A DNA stretch of 64,000 nt. Source: Rhodocyclaceae bacterium. Lineage in GTDB: Bacteria; Pseudomonadota; Gammaproteobacteria; Burkholderiales; Rhodocyclaceae. The stretch is taken from contig VMSX01000030.1 of the NCBI GenBank assembly GCA_013791905.1, positions 476,044 to 540,043 of the forward strand. Direction: 5' to 3'. The stretch's first letter is position 1. Each line of letters opens with the position of its first letter. Positions 1-10,188 of the stretch are shown here, one piece after another. Position numbers and translations under genes: made by a program. The notes below the pieces were generated by a model. It made no database searches, was not told the origin of the DNA, and worked only from the letters and a program-made list of their open reading frames with translations.

Positions 1-766
1 GCACGATCTTCGCACCCCGCTCTACTGCCAATACCGCCGCCGCCACACTGGCATGAATCCGCGCAACGCCATTCGGCTGGCCGGTCACGGCACCCAGCAT
101 CGACTTGCGCGATAGGCCGGCCAGCATCGGCACGCCCAGATCGTTGAAACGCGGCAGTTCACGCAACAAAGTGTAGTTGTGATCGACTGTTTTGCCGAAG
201 CCGAAACCGGGATCGATCAGCAGCCGCTCGCGTGGAATGCCGGCTGCCATGCAGGCCGCGACCCGTGCAGCAAGAAAATCACGTACTTCCCCCGTCACGT
301 CGGCGTACTGCGGGTTGGCTTGCATGGTGCGCGGCTCGCCCTGCATGTGCATCAAGCACACGGCCGCGTCGCTGGCAGCGACCACCGCCAGCGCACCGGT
401 CGCCTGCAGGGCCAAAATGTCATTGATCATGGCGGCGCCGGCGTCAATCGCCGCGCGCATCACCTCCGGCTTGGCGGTATCGACCGAGATCGGCAGGCCC
501 CAGTCGCGCACTGCGTGCAGGACCAGCAGCAAACGGGCAATCTCGACCTCGGCCGGCACTGGCGCAGCACCGGGACGGGACGACTCCGCGCCCAGATCAA
601 GCATGTCCGCACCGGCATCCCGCTGCGCCGCCGCATGCGCGATGCCGGCAGCGGCACTGTCACCCACCCCGTCGCCAGAAAACGAATCGGGCGTCAGGTT
701 GACGATGCCCATGATGAGGGGGCGCGCAAGGGAGAGGCGGAAGGAACCGCAGTGCAGAAGTGTCAT
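1..766 (-). CDS. folP: Dihydropteroate synthase, 3' end cut by the window edge
   Basis: Condenses the pterin pyrophosphate with p-aminobenzoate to give dihydropteroate in folate synthesis; cytosolic. The reading frame from the ATG at 766 gives about 255 residues before the window ends. It contains the family hallmark MGIVNLTPDSF near the N-terminus, then a D-G-A-E-S-S-R-P pterin-loop region, DP-G-FGF-KT and a GLSRKS segment near the visible C-terminal end. The family is about 270-285 residues, so only a short C-terminal piece is missing. It lies 33 bp downstream of the outer-membrane protein gene on the same strand, so co-transcription is possible but not shown. Identity is firm from the motifs. 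Confidence 0.95.
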   Translation of the reverse strand, partial: MTLLHCGSFRLSLARPLIMGIVNLTPDSFSGDGVGDSAAAGIAHAAAQRDAGADMLDLGAESSRPGAAPVPAEVEIARLLLVLHAVRDWGLPISVDTAKPEVMRAAIDAGAAMINDILALQATGALAVVAASDAAVCLMHMQGEPRTMQANPQYADVTGEVRDFLAARVAACMAAGIPRERLLIDPGFGFGKTVDHNYTLLRELPRFNDLGVPMLAGLSRKSMLGAVTGQPNGVARIHASVAAAVLAVERGAKIV

Positions 767-799
767 TGCCGCCGGATTTTACCGAACTGCGCCGGCAAC

Positions 800-2083
800 T
801 CAGAAATAGAAGCGGGCCATCAATTCCAGCTTGCGGGCGTTCTGCTTTTCGCCGAACTCGCTGCCCGCCTTGCCTGACAGCCAGCTGGCGCGCAGGCGTA
901 GGTCGAGATTCGTGATGCCGGTGTAGAGCAGTTCCGGCGTCAGCGAGTAGCTGCGATCATCTAGATTGGTGATTATGGTCAGTGAAGGGGTGAAATAGAC
1001 GATGTCGAAGGGTTCCTTCTGACTCGCACGCAGGTACAGGTAACGCTCGCCGGGGTTGGCGCGGGCATAACTTGGGCCGAGTTGCCGCGCCTTGCTCAGC
1101 AACGCATCGCTCCCGGTGGCCTGAAACTGGGCGAGGCCGTTGTCGATCAGTTGATAATAATCCCGCGTCTGATGTTCGCTATAGCCGGTGCCGTTGCGGT
1201 AATACTCCAGGATGTAGGTCGTATCCTGTTCGGTCAGATAACGCAAACCGAGCAGAGCGCTTGTCACATTGCGGCGCTCTGAGGTGACTGCGCCGCTCGC
1301 TGCTACGCTGCGCAGATCGAAATCGCGGATCTTCGCCCATTCGCCGTGAATCTCCAGCGCACTGCTCAGGTTGCGCGAGAAATCGACGCCGAAACGCGGT
1401 GAGCGGCTGCCGCGTCCCAGCCAGGTGAAGTCGATATCGGTATCCCGATAGAGCAGATAAAGCTTGGCGGCGGCATTCAGGTGGTCGGGCTTGCCGAAAT
1501 CGGCATTGACCTGTGAACTGACCGGCAGGATGACGGGTGTGAAGGCAACTGTTTTCAGATCGCCAGCGAAGTTGCGGATGAAGTCAGCGGCAAGCATCGT
1601 GAAACCTTCGCGCGCCAGTTCGACATCGTTGGCATCCTTCGGCCGTTCGACAAAACCAACGGGATTCCAGGCATAACCCTTGCCCCACTTGAGCGCCTGC
1701 TTGCCGACATCGAGCGTGAAACCCGGGTCGGGTTTCCAGGACAGATAGGCTTCGTCGAAACGGTTGATGCGCTCGCTGGTCAGCGCGTCGCGGCGTACCT
1801 CGGCATCGGCGCGAAAGCGCAGGACAAAATCATCGCGGGTGAATTTGCCGTCCAGCTTGAGCGTCGCGGCGGTGCGATCCAGCGTATCGCTCGCTGCGCG
1901 GTCGTAGAAGTTGAGCTTGTACAGCGCGCCATCGTGGTTGAGCCAGGCGCGTTCAGTCTTAAGCTCCAGATAACCGCCAAATTCGAAAGGCTTCTTGTCG
2001 AATTCGGCGGCATCGAACTTGAACTCTTCGGCCTGGACACCGCCGGCCAACAGGCAGGCCAGCAGCACCAGCATCCGCTTCAT
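800..2083 (-). CDS. Predicted outer-membrane beta-barrel protein
   Basis: 427 residues. The start chosen is the ATG at 2083, because it gives a clean signal peptide (MKRMLVLLACLLAGGVQA) and lies 7 bp after the stop of the preceding gene. The mature chain is rich in alternating polar/aromatic beta-strand segments and ends in the aromatic ARFYF, the terminal-Phe signature of BAM-inserted barrels. It is last in a four-gene minus-strand set: ABC ATPase, permease, LolA-like protein, barrel. That order suggests export or placement of something, possibly a lipoprotein or lipid, at the outer membrane. The substrate cannot be read from sequence and I recognise no specific family name. Confidence 0.75.
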   Translation of the reverse strand: MKRMLVLLACLLAGGVQAEEFKFDAAEFDKKPFEFGGYLELKTERAWLNHDGALYKLNFYDRAASDTLDRTAATLKLDGKFTRDDFVLRFRADAEVRRDALTSERINRFDEAYLSWKPDPGFTLDVGKQALKWGKGYAWNPVGFVERPKDANDVELAREGFTMLAADFIRNFAGDLKTVAFTPVILPVSSQVNADFGKPDHLNAAAKLYLLYRDTDIDFTWLGRGSRSPRFGVDFSRNLSSALEIHGEWAKIRDFDLRSVAASGAVTSERRNVTSALLGLRYLTEQDTTYILEYYRNGTGYSEHQTRDYYQLIDNGLAQFQATGSDALLSKARQLGPSYARANPGERYLYLRASQKEPFDIVYFTPSLTIITNLDDRSYSLTPELLYTGITNLDLRLRASWLSGKAGSEFGEKQNARKLELMARFYF

Positions 2084-2090
2084 TTGCGCC

Positions 2091-2816
2091 TCATTTGCGC
2101 AGATCCTCGACGCGCGGCAGGTTGTTGAGCGTGAACACCTCGTCGGCAAAGCTGCGTTTCTTGATCTGCGCATACAGCATCACCGACTTGTAGTCCTTGT
2201 ACAGCGGGCTGTCGGTTTCGAGTGTCGCGGGTCGCTTGATGCCGCCGCCGAAGTCCTTGACATCCTTGAAGCGCAGCGTCTTGATCAGCATGCCGCTGGC
2301 AGCGTAGCACTCGATGGTGACGGGCAAGAGCGCTTTCTTGTCCACCCACATCTTCAGGCGGTCGTAGGCCACCTCGCCGGTCTTGGCCTTGAGCTTGAGC
2401 AGATGCTGGCCCTGGTCGTCCTCGACCGACTCGACGTTGTATTCCTCGGCGTAGTCGATGCGCAGGATGTCGGCATTGTTGAAGACGCCGCCGGTCACCG
2501 ATTGCAGGCTGGTGATGCGGATCGGCTTGCCCACCTCGGGGATGTAGAGCCACATGTTGTCGTCCAGGCGCAAAGTCGCGCGGCCCTTGTCGCTTTGCGG
2601 TGCCAGGAACAGCGCCACCACCTTGTCGCGTCCCTTCTTCACCGAATACAGCACGAACTCCTTGCGCTTGCCGTCCGGCTCCACGTTGATGAGCTTGCGC
2701 ATCATCTCGTAGGACTCGGGTTCGAGATTGCGGTCCACTTTTTTGAGGATCTCCCCACCGTCGAGTGCGACGGCGGGCAGGGCGAAAAAGCACAGCAGGG
2801 CGAGAATTGTTTTCAT
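2091..2816 (-). CDS. Periplasmic LolA-like outer-membrane lipoprotein-sorting protein
   Basis: 241 residues with a signal peptide ending near ALDGG. The mature part resembles the outer-membrane lipoprotein-sorting family (LolA-like fold, COG2834 type): a conserved W-L-Y-I-P sheet segment, R-I-T-S-L-Q-S-V-T-G-G, and a C-terminal part giving predicted beta strands. Known relatives sit beside ABC permeases and are thought to carry a hydrophobic ligand across the periplasm. Here it is 6 bp downstream of an FtsX/MacB-like permease and 7 bp upstream of a predicted outer-membrane barrel, which supports an envelope trafficking unit. It is distinct from housekeeping LolA, which lacks this operon context. 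The ligand is unknown. Confidence 0.75.
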   Translation of the reverse strand: MKTILALLCFFALPAVALDGGEILKKVDRNLEPESYEMMRKLINVEPDGKRKEFVLYSVKKGRDKVVALFLAPQSDKGRATLRLDDNMWLYIPEVGKPIRITSLQSVTGGVFNNADILRIDYAEEYNVESVEDDQGQHLLKLKAKTGEVAYDRLKMWVDKKALLPVTIECYAASGMLIKTLRFKDVKDFGGGIKRPATLETDSPLYKDYKSVMLYAQIKKRSFADEVFTLNNLPRVEDLRK

Positions 2817-2822
2817 ATTGGC

Positions 2823-4062
2823 TTACACATGACGTAAAGCGGTAATCGGGTCCATGCGCGAGGCCTTCCAGGCCGGCTGCAGGCTGGCGATGATGGCGAC
2901 GATGACCACCAGACCGGCGATCATCAGCACGTCACCGGCAGCGATGGTCGGCGCCATCACCAGACCCTTCTGCATCCCGAAGTCGAAAGTCGGCTTCCAG
3001 ACATTGATGCCGTAAATCCCCGCGAGGCTGAGGACGATGCCGGCGAGCGTGCCGGCAATGCCCAGCATCAGCCCCTCGGCGAGGAACAGCGAAAGGATGC
3101 GCGACGGCGGCGTGCCGATGGCCGCAATCGTGCCGATCTCGCGGATGCGCTCATACACGGCCATGATCATCACGTTCATCACGGAAACCAGCACAATCGA
3201 AACCAGCACGATCTTGATGAACAGCGTCATCAGGTCGATCATTTTCGCGATGTTGGCAAAGGGCGAAAGCTGGGTCCACTCATGCACCTCCAGCACCGGC
3301 TTGCCTTCCTTGTTGGTCAGCCCCTCGACCGCCGCCTTGATCTGGCCGCCGACCCGCTCGAGTTGTGAAAAATCCTTCAGCCGCACGACGATCTCGCTCA
3401 CCTGATTTTCAGTCATGCGCAATATCTCGCGCGCATCGTCGATGTGGATGTAGCCATCGCGCCCGCCAGGACCGGAAATGCTTTCGAGAATGCCGCGCAC
3501 GACAAAAGTTTTGCCATTCACCGAGCCGTCGCGGTTGGTAGCCACGACAACGACCGTGTCGCCCAGCTGGGTCTTCATGCCGCGCGCCAGCAGCAAGGGA
3601 ATGACGATCTGGCCGCGTTCGACCAGCGCTGCGGTTTTGTCGCCCTCCTGCAGACGGCCGGACAAAAGCGGCACGGTGGCGGCTTCGCGCGCCGGGTCGA
3701 TGCCGTTGATGCGGATGCTGGTGGTTTCAGCGAAGTTGCTGAACATGCCGCCGAACTTGATGCGCGGCGACCAGGCGGCGATGGCGGGATTGCCATCCAG
3801 CGTTTCCTCGATTTTGGCGAGCATGTTCGGCCGCATGTTGAGGTTGAGCGGCAGACTGTCGATGGAGGCGACGTAGCCCTTGCGATGCAGCTGGACGTGG
3901 CCCAACACCGAATCGGTGATCTGGCCGACCATCATGGACTTGAAGGAACCGGCGACGGCGATGAACAGCAGCACCGCAACCATGCCGATGACGATCAGCA
4001 GCAGGGTCAGCATCGTGCGACGGCCATAGCGCAGGAGATTGCGACTGGCGATGCCAAGAATG

Positions 4063-4070
<8 letters not shown>
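2823..4070 (-). CDS. ABC transporter permease, MacB/FtsX (LolCE-like) family
   Basis: 415 residues; the ATG at 4070 is preferred because it overlaps the ATPase stop by 8 bp and begins MFDILGIASRNLLRYGRR, a typical cytoplasmic start before the first membrane helix. One N-terminal transmembrane segment (about 15-40) is followed by a periplasmic domain of roughly 250 residues and then three C-terminal transmembrane helices (about 280-400), the FtsX topology. Together with the ATPase directly upstream it forms a type VII ABC system, which uses mechanotransmission to move lipids or lipoproteins or to pump from the periplasm. The neighbours (LolA-like protein, outer-membrane barrel) favour an envelope role. 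Confidence 0.85.
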
Positions 4071-4764
<694 letters not shown>

Positions 4765-4962
4765 GGGATTTTCCTTGCCGGTTGTTTTTCGGACACTGCC
4801 ATAGCGGGCGCCATTTCACCACTCGGGATGCGCTTCACCACATGCCGGTTGTATCCACACGTAACAGGACAGTGGATTGTTACATGAGGTTACACGCAGT
4901 CAAAATACCCTCACCGGGATTAAACTGCACCCTTCGATAGCCCCCCTGGCATCAAGCCGGCC

Positions 4963-5787
4963 ATGTTATTTGAAGTATCAGGTGTTGTCGTTCCCGTCTG
5001 GCTGCCGCCGCTGGTGGCTTTTGCCATTTCGCTGTTCACCTCGATGGTCGGGATATCCGGCGCGTTCCTGCTGTTGCCATTCCAGATGAGCGTGCTCGGC
5101 TATGTCGCGCCATCGGTATCGGCGACCAATCTGGTCTTCAACCTGGTTGCCATCCCCGCCGGCGTCTGGCGCTACGCCCACGAACAGCGCATGGACTGGC
5201 CGCTCGCCTGGGTGATCACCGCCGGCACCTTGCCGGGCCTGCTGGCGGGCTGGTGGCTGCGCGTGCATTGGCTGCCTGATCCACGCGATTTCAAGTTTTT
5301 TGTCGGTCTGGTTTTGCTGGGGCTGGCGGTTAAGCTGCTGCTGAACAGACACAATAACGGCAAACAGGTGGTTGAGGTTGCCGATCGCAAATGGCGGGCA
5401 GTTCCGGTTCTTTCGGTCGCCCTGGTCATCGGCGTGGTTGGCGGTACTTACGGCATCGGCGGCGGCGCGATCATGGCGCCAGTGCTGGTGGCCATCTTCA
5501 GCATGTCGATCCACGGCCTGGCCGGCGCAACCTTGTTTGGTACGCTGGTCACCTCCGTCGCCGGCGTGGCGCTCTACCAGTTCATGCCCGCGCCACCGGG
5601 CATGGCAACACGCCCCGATTGGGCGCTGGGCATCCTGTTCGGGATGGGCGGCGCGGCGGGAATGTATGCCGGCGCCCGGCTGCAAAAACACCTACCACAG
5701 CGCGCACTTGAAGTCGGCATCGCGCTGGTGCTGGGCTTGCTGGCGAGCGCTTATGTCGTGGGCTACTGGCTCAGCGCAAGCGGCTGA
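4963..5787 (+). CDS. Sulfite exporter TauE/SafE family membrane protein
   Basis: 274 residues and almost entirely hydrophobic, with about eight predicted transmembrane helices. Two related halves begin with glycine-rich helices (TSMVGISGAFLLLP near residue 26 and GVVGGTYGIGGGAIMAP near 155), the repeat typical of the TauE/SafE permease family. Members move small organic or inorganic anions such as sulfite or sulfoacetate across the inner membrane; the substrate here is unknown. It is divergent from the ABC operon and followed by a small hairpin at 5788-5802. Confidence 0.85.
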   Translation: MLFEVSGVVVPVWLPPLVAFAISLFTSMVGISGAFLLLPFQMSVLGYVAPSVSATNLVFNLVAIPAGVWRYAHEQRMDWPLAWVITAGTLPGLLAGWWLRVHWLPDPRDFKFFVGLVLLGLAVKLLLNRHNNGKQVVEVADRKWRAVPVLSVALVIGVVGGTYGIGGGAIMAPVLVAIFSMSIHGLAGATLFGTLVTSVAGVALYQFMPAPPGMATRPDWALGILFGMGGAAGMYAGARLQKHLPQRALEVGIALVLGLLASAYVVGYWLSASG

Positions 5788-5802
5788 GGGGGCAAAGCCC
5801 CC
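5788..5802 (+). terminator. Short GC hairpin after the TauE/SafE gene
   Basis: Immediately after the stop codon a six-base G/C stem (GGGGGC-AAA-GCCCCC) can form. No T-run follows, so intrinsic termination is uncertain. It may act bidirectionally between the convergent TauE and small secreted protein genes. Confidence 0.4.
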
Positions 5803-5825
5803 CGCCGGTCATGCAATGACAAGAA

Positions 5826-6158
5826 TTATTTGAAAAGGCCCCGCGCCTTCATGCGATCGCAGGCGTTCTGACGCGGCCCGGGCAACTTGAGCCCCTTCTC
5901 CTTGGCCCGCGCTTCCATGGCTGCGTGATGCTCGTTCTGCGCGGCCTTACACTCCTCGTAGGTCTTGGCGGACAGCATCGTGTCGCGATGGGCAATGCGC
6001 TCTTCAGGCGTCATCAGCGCCCAACCACGCGTATTGTCCTGGTCGAAGGCGAACCGGCCACCCCCGCCCGGCCCCATGCCCATGCCTTGCTGCGCCAGCG
6101 TAGGCGCGGCAACGACTGCACCCAGCAGGGCAATCATCGTGATGTGGTGAAGTTTCAT
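5826..6158 (-). CDS. Small secreted protein of unknown function
   Basis: 110 residues. The ATG at 6158 is chosen because it opens a signal peptide (MKLHHITMIALLGAVVAAPTLA) with AQQ following the cleavage site. The mature protein starts with a Gly/Met-rich stretch (GMGMGPGGGG), then has a charged helical core with LMTPEER, AHRDTML and EECKAAQNEHH, and ends ARGLFK. The helical MTPEER-type motif recalls small periplasmic helical proteins such as the CpxP/Spy group, but the resemblance is too weak to name. Divergent from mfd. Confidence 0.65.
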   Translation of the reverse strand: MKLHHITMIALLGAVVAAPTLAQQGMGMGPGGGGRFAFDQDNTRGWALMTPEERIAHRDTMLSAKTYEECKAAQNEHHAAMEARAKEKGLKLPGPRQNACDRMKARGLFK

Positions 6159-6314
6159 GATTGTTTCCTTCCTTTCTGCTTGCTTCAGATTTCCGACGCT
6201 GTGTCGGTCCGCTTTCATTGAAGGACGCGCCAACGCAACTTGCAATATGCATTTCGAAACCAAATGTAAATGCCCGCCAGTCACCGGGAGCGGCAACGCG
6301 CAGTCGCCGCTGCG

Positions 6315-6320
6315 TATAAT
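6315..6320 (+). promoter_or_regulatory. Probable -10 element for mfd
   Basis: A perfect TATAAT lies 28 bp before the mfd start codon. No good -35 match is seen 16-18 bp upstream, so the promoter assignment rests on the -10 box alone. Confidence 0.4.
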
Positions 6321-6347
6321 TCACATCCCATCAGTACCCTGCATTCC

Positions 6348-9300
6348 ATGACGTCCTTCCTGCAACTGCCCGCGCCACCCAAAGCCGGCCAGCGCATCCC
6401 GCTTCCGGAACTCGCCACCTCTGCCGACGCCCTGGCCATCGTGCAACTGGCCAGGACAACGTGCGCCGGCCGCTTGCTCACCGTCATCACGGCCAGCCCG
6501 CTCGAAGCGCAGCGTCTCACTGAAGAAATTGCCTGGTTCGCGCCGGACCTGCGCGTGCATCTGCTGCCGGACTGGGAAACCCTGCCCTACGACCACTTTT
6601 CACCGCACCAGGACCTGATTTCCGAGCGGCTGGCCACGCTGTTTGCTGTCACGCAAGGCCACTGCGATGTGCTGCTGGTTGCTGCAGCGACGGCAGTGAC
6701 TCGGCTGGCGCCACCGGCCTTCCTGGCCGCCCACACCTTTTTCATGAAAAAGGGCGACCGCCTGGAACTCGACAAGCTGCGCGCGCAGATGACGCTGGCC
6801 GGCTACCAGCACGTCACGCAGGTTGTCGCGCCGGGCGAATACAGCGTGCGCGGCGGGCTCATCGATCTGTTCCCGATGGGCACCGTGCTCCCCTATCGCA
6901 TCGAGCTCTTCGACGACGAGATCGAGACGCTGCGCAGTTTCGATGTCGATAGCCAGCGCACGCTCTATCCGGTGCCTGAAATCCGCCTGCTGCCGGCGCG
7001 CGAAATGCCGGCCGGCGAAGCGGGACGCACCACTTTCCGCCAGCGGTTTCGCGACACTTTCGAAGGCGACGCCTCGCGCATCGGCCTGTACAAGGATGTT
7101 TCCAACGGCATCATGCCCGCTGGCATCGAGTATTACCTGCCGCTGTTCTTCGAAAAAACCGCCACGCTGTTCGACTATCTGCCGACGGAAACCACCCTGC
7201 TGCTGCATGGTGACGTGCCCGCGGCGCTCACCGAGTTCTGGACCGACACGCAGGGCCGCTACAAGATGCTGGATGGCGACCGCGCGCGGCCAATATTGCC
7301 GCCTAGCGAACTGTTTTTGCGCGACGAGGATTTCTTTGTTGCCGCCAATGCTTTTGCGCAGTACGTACAGAAAGTCGGCGCCCGCGAGACGGCGTCAGCC
7401 GAATCGCTCAACCTGACGGAGACGGCGGCAGCCTTGCCCAATCTCGCCGTCAACCGCAAGGCCGACGACCCGTTGGCCGCGCTGCGGCACTTTCTCGACG
7501 GCTTTGCCGGCCGTGTGCTGCTGCTGGCCGAGTCGCCCGGCCGGCGCGAAACGCTGAACGAATATCTTGGCGAGCACGAGCTGCCCGCCACGCCTTGCAC
7601 CGATTTTGCCGCTTTCCGCGACGGCCGAGAGCGGCTGATGCTGGCCACCGGGCCGCTCTCGGCCGGCTTCATCCTCCCGGCCGCGCAGCTTGCCGCTCAG
7701 TTCGCCATAATCACCGAAAACGAGCTTTACGCCGCCACCGCCCGCCCGCGCCACAAACGTTCCGACGCCCGCCGCGCCAACCTCGAAGGCTGGCTGCGCG
7801 ATCTGTCCGAACTGAAAATCGGCGATCCCGTCGTGCATGAAAGCCATGGCATCGGCCGCTATCTCGGCCTGGTGCATCTGGACTACGGCGCCGGCCAAGA
7901 TGGCGAAATGAGCGAGTTCCTGCACCTCGAATATGCCAACGAGACAAAACTCTATGTGCCGGTCGCGCAACTTGAAGTCATCTCGCGCTACAGCGGCGTC
8001 GATCCCGAGGCTGTGCAACTGCACACGCTCGGTTCCGGCCAATGGGACAAGGCGAAGAAAAAGGCTGCCGAACAGGTCCGCGACACGGCAGCCGAGTTGC
8101 TTAATCTTTACGCTCTGCGCGCCATGCGCGAGGGCCACCAGTTCAGCTTCAAACAGCAGGATCTGGAAGCCTTCGCCGAAGGTTTCGGCTTCGAGGAAAC
8201 ACCCGACCAGCAAGCCGCCATCGAAGCCGTAATCGCCGACATGCAATCCGGCAAACCGATGGACCGGCTGGTGTGCGGCGATGTCGGCTTCGGCAAGACC
8301 GAAGTCGCCATGCGTGCCGCCTTCGTCGCCATCGCCGATGGCAAGCAGGTCGCCGTGCTGTGTCCGACCACGCTGCTGGCCGAGCAGCATTACCAGAACT
8401 TCGCCGACCGTTTCGCCAGCTTCGCCGTCAAGGTCGCCGAAATCTCGCGTTTCAAGAGTAAAGAGGAGCAGGCAGCAGCCATCGAACTGCTCGGCCAGGG
8501 CAAGATCGACATCCTCATCGGCACGCACCGGCTGCTGCAAAAGGACGTGCATTTCGAACGCCTTGGCCTGGTCATCATCGACGAGGAACATCGCTTTGGC
8601 GTGCGCCAGAAGGAGGCACTCAAGGCACTGCGCGCCTCGGTCGACGTGCTGACCCTGACCGCAACGCCGATCCCGCGCACGCTGGGGCTGTCCCTTGAGG
8701 GGTTGCGCGACTTTTCAGTGATCGCCACGCCGCCGCAGAAACGCCTGGCGATCAAGACCTTCGTCAGCCGCTGGTCGACTGGCCAAGTGCGCGAGGCCGC
8801 CTTGCGCGAATTCAAGCGTGGTGGCCAGGTGTATTTCCTGCACAACGAAGTCGACACCATCGAGAACATGCGGGAGCGACTGGCCAAGTTGCTGCCGGAG
8901 GCGCGCATCGTCATCGGCCACGGCCAGTTGCCAGAGCGCGAACTCGAACGCGTGATGCGCGAATTCACCCAGCAGAAACACAATCTGCTGCTGTGTTCGA
9001 CGATCATCGAGACCGGCATCGACAACCCGCACGCCAATACCATCATCATCAACCGCGCCGACAAGTTCGGCCTTGCGCAACTGCACCAGTTGCGCGGTCG
9101 GGTTGGCCGCAGCCACCACCAGGCCTACGCCTACCTGCTCACCGACGAAAATGCCAAACCGACGACACAGGCGCAGCGCCGGCTCGACGCGATCCAGGCC
9201 ATGGAAGAACTCGGCTCCGGGTTTTTTCTCGCCATGCACGACCTCGAAATCCGCGGCGCCGGCGAAGTGCTGGGCGAAAGTCAGTCGGGCGAGATCCACG

Positions 9301-9827
9301 AGATCGGTTTCGCGCTCTACACCAACATGCTCAATGCGGCAGTGCGGGCCCTCAAGGACGGCAAGGAAATCCCCGACCTCACCCAGCCGCTTGCCATCAC
9401 TGCCGAGATCAACCTGCGCACTCCCGCCCTGCTGCCCGACGCCTATTGTCCCGACGTGCACGAGCGTTTGACGCTGTACAAGCGACTGGCCAACTGCGAC
9501 GCCGAAGACGACTTGCGCGCCATGCAGGAAGAACTGATCGACCGTTTTGGCGAGCTGCCGCCACAAACCCAGGCACTGATCGAAACGCACCGCCTGCGCC
9601 TGCTCGGCCATCCACTCGGCATCGCCAAACTCGATGCCGGGCCAAATATCATCCAGCTACAGTTCATCCCGCAGCCGCCGATCGACCCCGCCAACATCAT
9701 CAAGCTCATCCAGTCCAATCGCGCCTTCAAGCTGGCCGGGCCGGACAAGCTGAGCTGGCAGAAACCGACCGCCACGCTCAAGGAACGCGTGCTGGCGGTC
9801 AAGGAATTATTCAACAAACTTTCCTGA
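6348..9827 (+). CDS. mfd: Transcription-repair coupling factor Mfd
   Basis: 1159 residues, the normal length for Mfd. It removes RNA polymerase stalled at lesions and recruits UvrA. Domains in order: UvrB-like N-terminal module (about 1-330), CarD/RNA polymerase-interacting domain (about 480-580, with KIGDPVVHESHGIGRYLG), SF2 helicase core with Walker A GDVGFGKTE and Walker B IIDEEHRFG, the C-terminal helicase lobe with RGRVGRSHHQAYAYLL, and the TRCF C-terminal domain. The ATG at 6348 begins MTSFLQLPAPP; an upstream in-frame ATG at 6270 lies before the -10 box and is rejected. A hairpin with a T-rich tail follows at 9874. Confidence 0.97.
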   Translation: MTSFLQLPAPPKAGQRIPLPELATSADALAIVQLARTTCAGRLLTVITASPLEAQRLTEEIAWFAPDLRVHLLPDWETLPYDHFSPHQDLISERLATLFAVTQGHCDVLLVAAATAVTRLAPPAFLAAHTFFMKKGDRLELDKLRAQMTLAGYQHVTQVVAPGEYSVRGGLIDLFPMGTVLPYRIELFDDEIETLRSFDVDSQRTLYPVPEIRLLPAREMPAGEAGRTTFRQRFRDTFEGDASRIGLYKDVSNGIMPAGIEYYLPLFFEKTATLFDYLPTETTLLLHGDVPAALTEFWTDTQGRYKMLDGDRARPILPPSELFLRDEDFFVAANAFAQYVQKVGARETASAESLNLTETAAALPNLAVNRKADDPLAALRHFLDGFAGRVLLLAESPGRRETLNEYLGEHELPATPCTDFAAFRDGRERLMLATGPLSAGFILPAAQLAAQFAIITENELYAATARPRHKRSDARRANLEGWLRDLSELKIGDPVVHESHGIGRYLGLVHLDYGAGQDGEMSEFLHLEYANETKLYVPVAQLEVISRYSGVDPEAVQLHTLGSGQWDKAKKKAAEQVRDTAAELLNLYALRAMREGHQFSFKQQDLEAFAEGFGFEETPDQQAAIEAVIADMQSGKPMDRLVCGDVGFGKTEVAMRAAFVAIADGKQVAVLCPTTLLAEQHYQNFADRFASFAVKVAEISRFKSKEEQAAAIELLGQGKIDILIGTHRLLQKDVHFERLGLVIIDEEHRFGVRQKEALKALRASVDVLTLTATPIPRTLGLSLEGLRDFSVIATPPQKRLAIKTFVSRWSTGQVREAALREFKRGGQVYFLHNEVDTIENMRERLAKLLPEARIVIGHGQLPERELERVMREFTQQKHNLLLCSTIIETGIDNPHANTIIINRADKFGLAQLHQLRGRVGRSHHQAYAYLLTDENAKPTTQAQRRLDAIQAMEELGSGFFLAMHDLEIRGAGEVLGESQSGEIHEIGFALYTNMLNAAVRALKDGKEIPDLTQPLAITAEINLRTPALLPDAYCPDVHERLTLYKRLANCDAEDDLRAMQEELIDRFGELPPQTQALIETHRLRLLGHPLGIAKLDAGPNIIQLQFIPQPPIDPANIIKLIQSNRAFKLAGPDKLSWQKPTATLKERVLAVKELFNKLS

Positions 9828-9864
9828 TGCGCAGGCTACGCCCCCGATCATGAAAGACGCCCGC

Positions 9865-10080
9865 CCCCCTTCACCCCCTCGCGGGGGGTTCTTTACTGCT
9901 CGCATCGCTCGAATATCACGGGGCGGCCTTTCCAGCACACGAGCGGATTACGGCTGCGCCGCGTGCCGCGTTTGCTTGGCAGCCCTCTCCCTTAATCCCT
10001 CTCCCGCAAGCGGGAGAGGGAAGCTATCTGCCTCCTCTCTCCCTCTGGGAGAGAGGTCGGGAGAGAGGGATTGGCCCGGC
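9865..10080 (+). repeat. Intergenic dispersed repeat (copy A) plus purine/pyrimidine hairpins
   Basis: The 361-bp mfd-DAHP synthase gap holds no gene. About 9865-9985 resembles the interval 23640-23790: both have a CCCTCGCGGGG hairpin, GCTCG-GCTCG spaced direct words, ATATCACGGGG or CTATCACGGGG, then CGGATTACGGCTGCGCCGCGTG (here) against the matching CGGACTGCGGC block. From about 9990 to 10070 there are two further hairpins built on CCCTCTCCCGC/GCGGGAGAGGG and CTCTCTCCC/GGGAGAGAG. This is the pattern of REP-like extragenic elements. Confidence 0.6.
9874..9894 (+). terminator. Probable intrinsic terminator downstream of mfd
   Basis: A CCCCC/GGGGG stem with a four-base TCGC loop is followed by TTCTTT. 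It lies 46 bp after the mfd stop, at the edge of a dispersed repeat copy. Confidence 0.55.
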
Positions 10081-10188
10081 GCAAACGCTGAGTTTTTCAC
10101 ATTAACTCGCCTGAGCGAAGCTGATCGGGCATACATGCGGATAAAATCAACACTCCCCTCCAAAATTCATCAGCGGCACACACCCGAT

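Noticed and set aside
9990..10070. CCCTCTCCC hairpins considered as the promoter or attenuator of the DAHP synthase gene
   Set aside because: No leader peptide with aromatic codons was seen; the hairpins look like extragenic repeat units.
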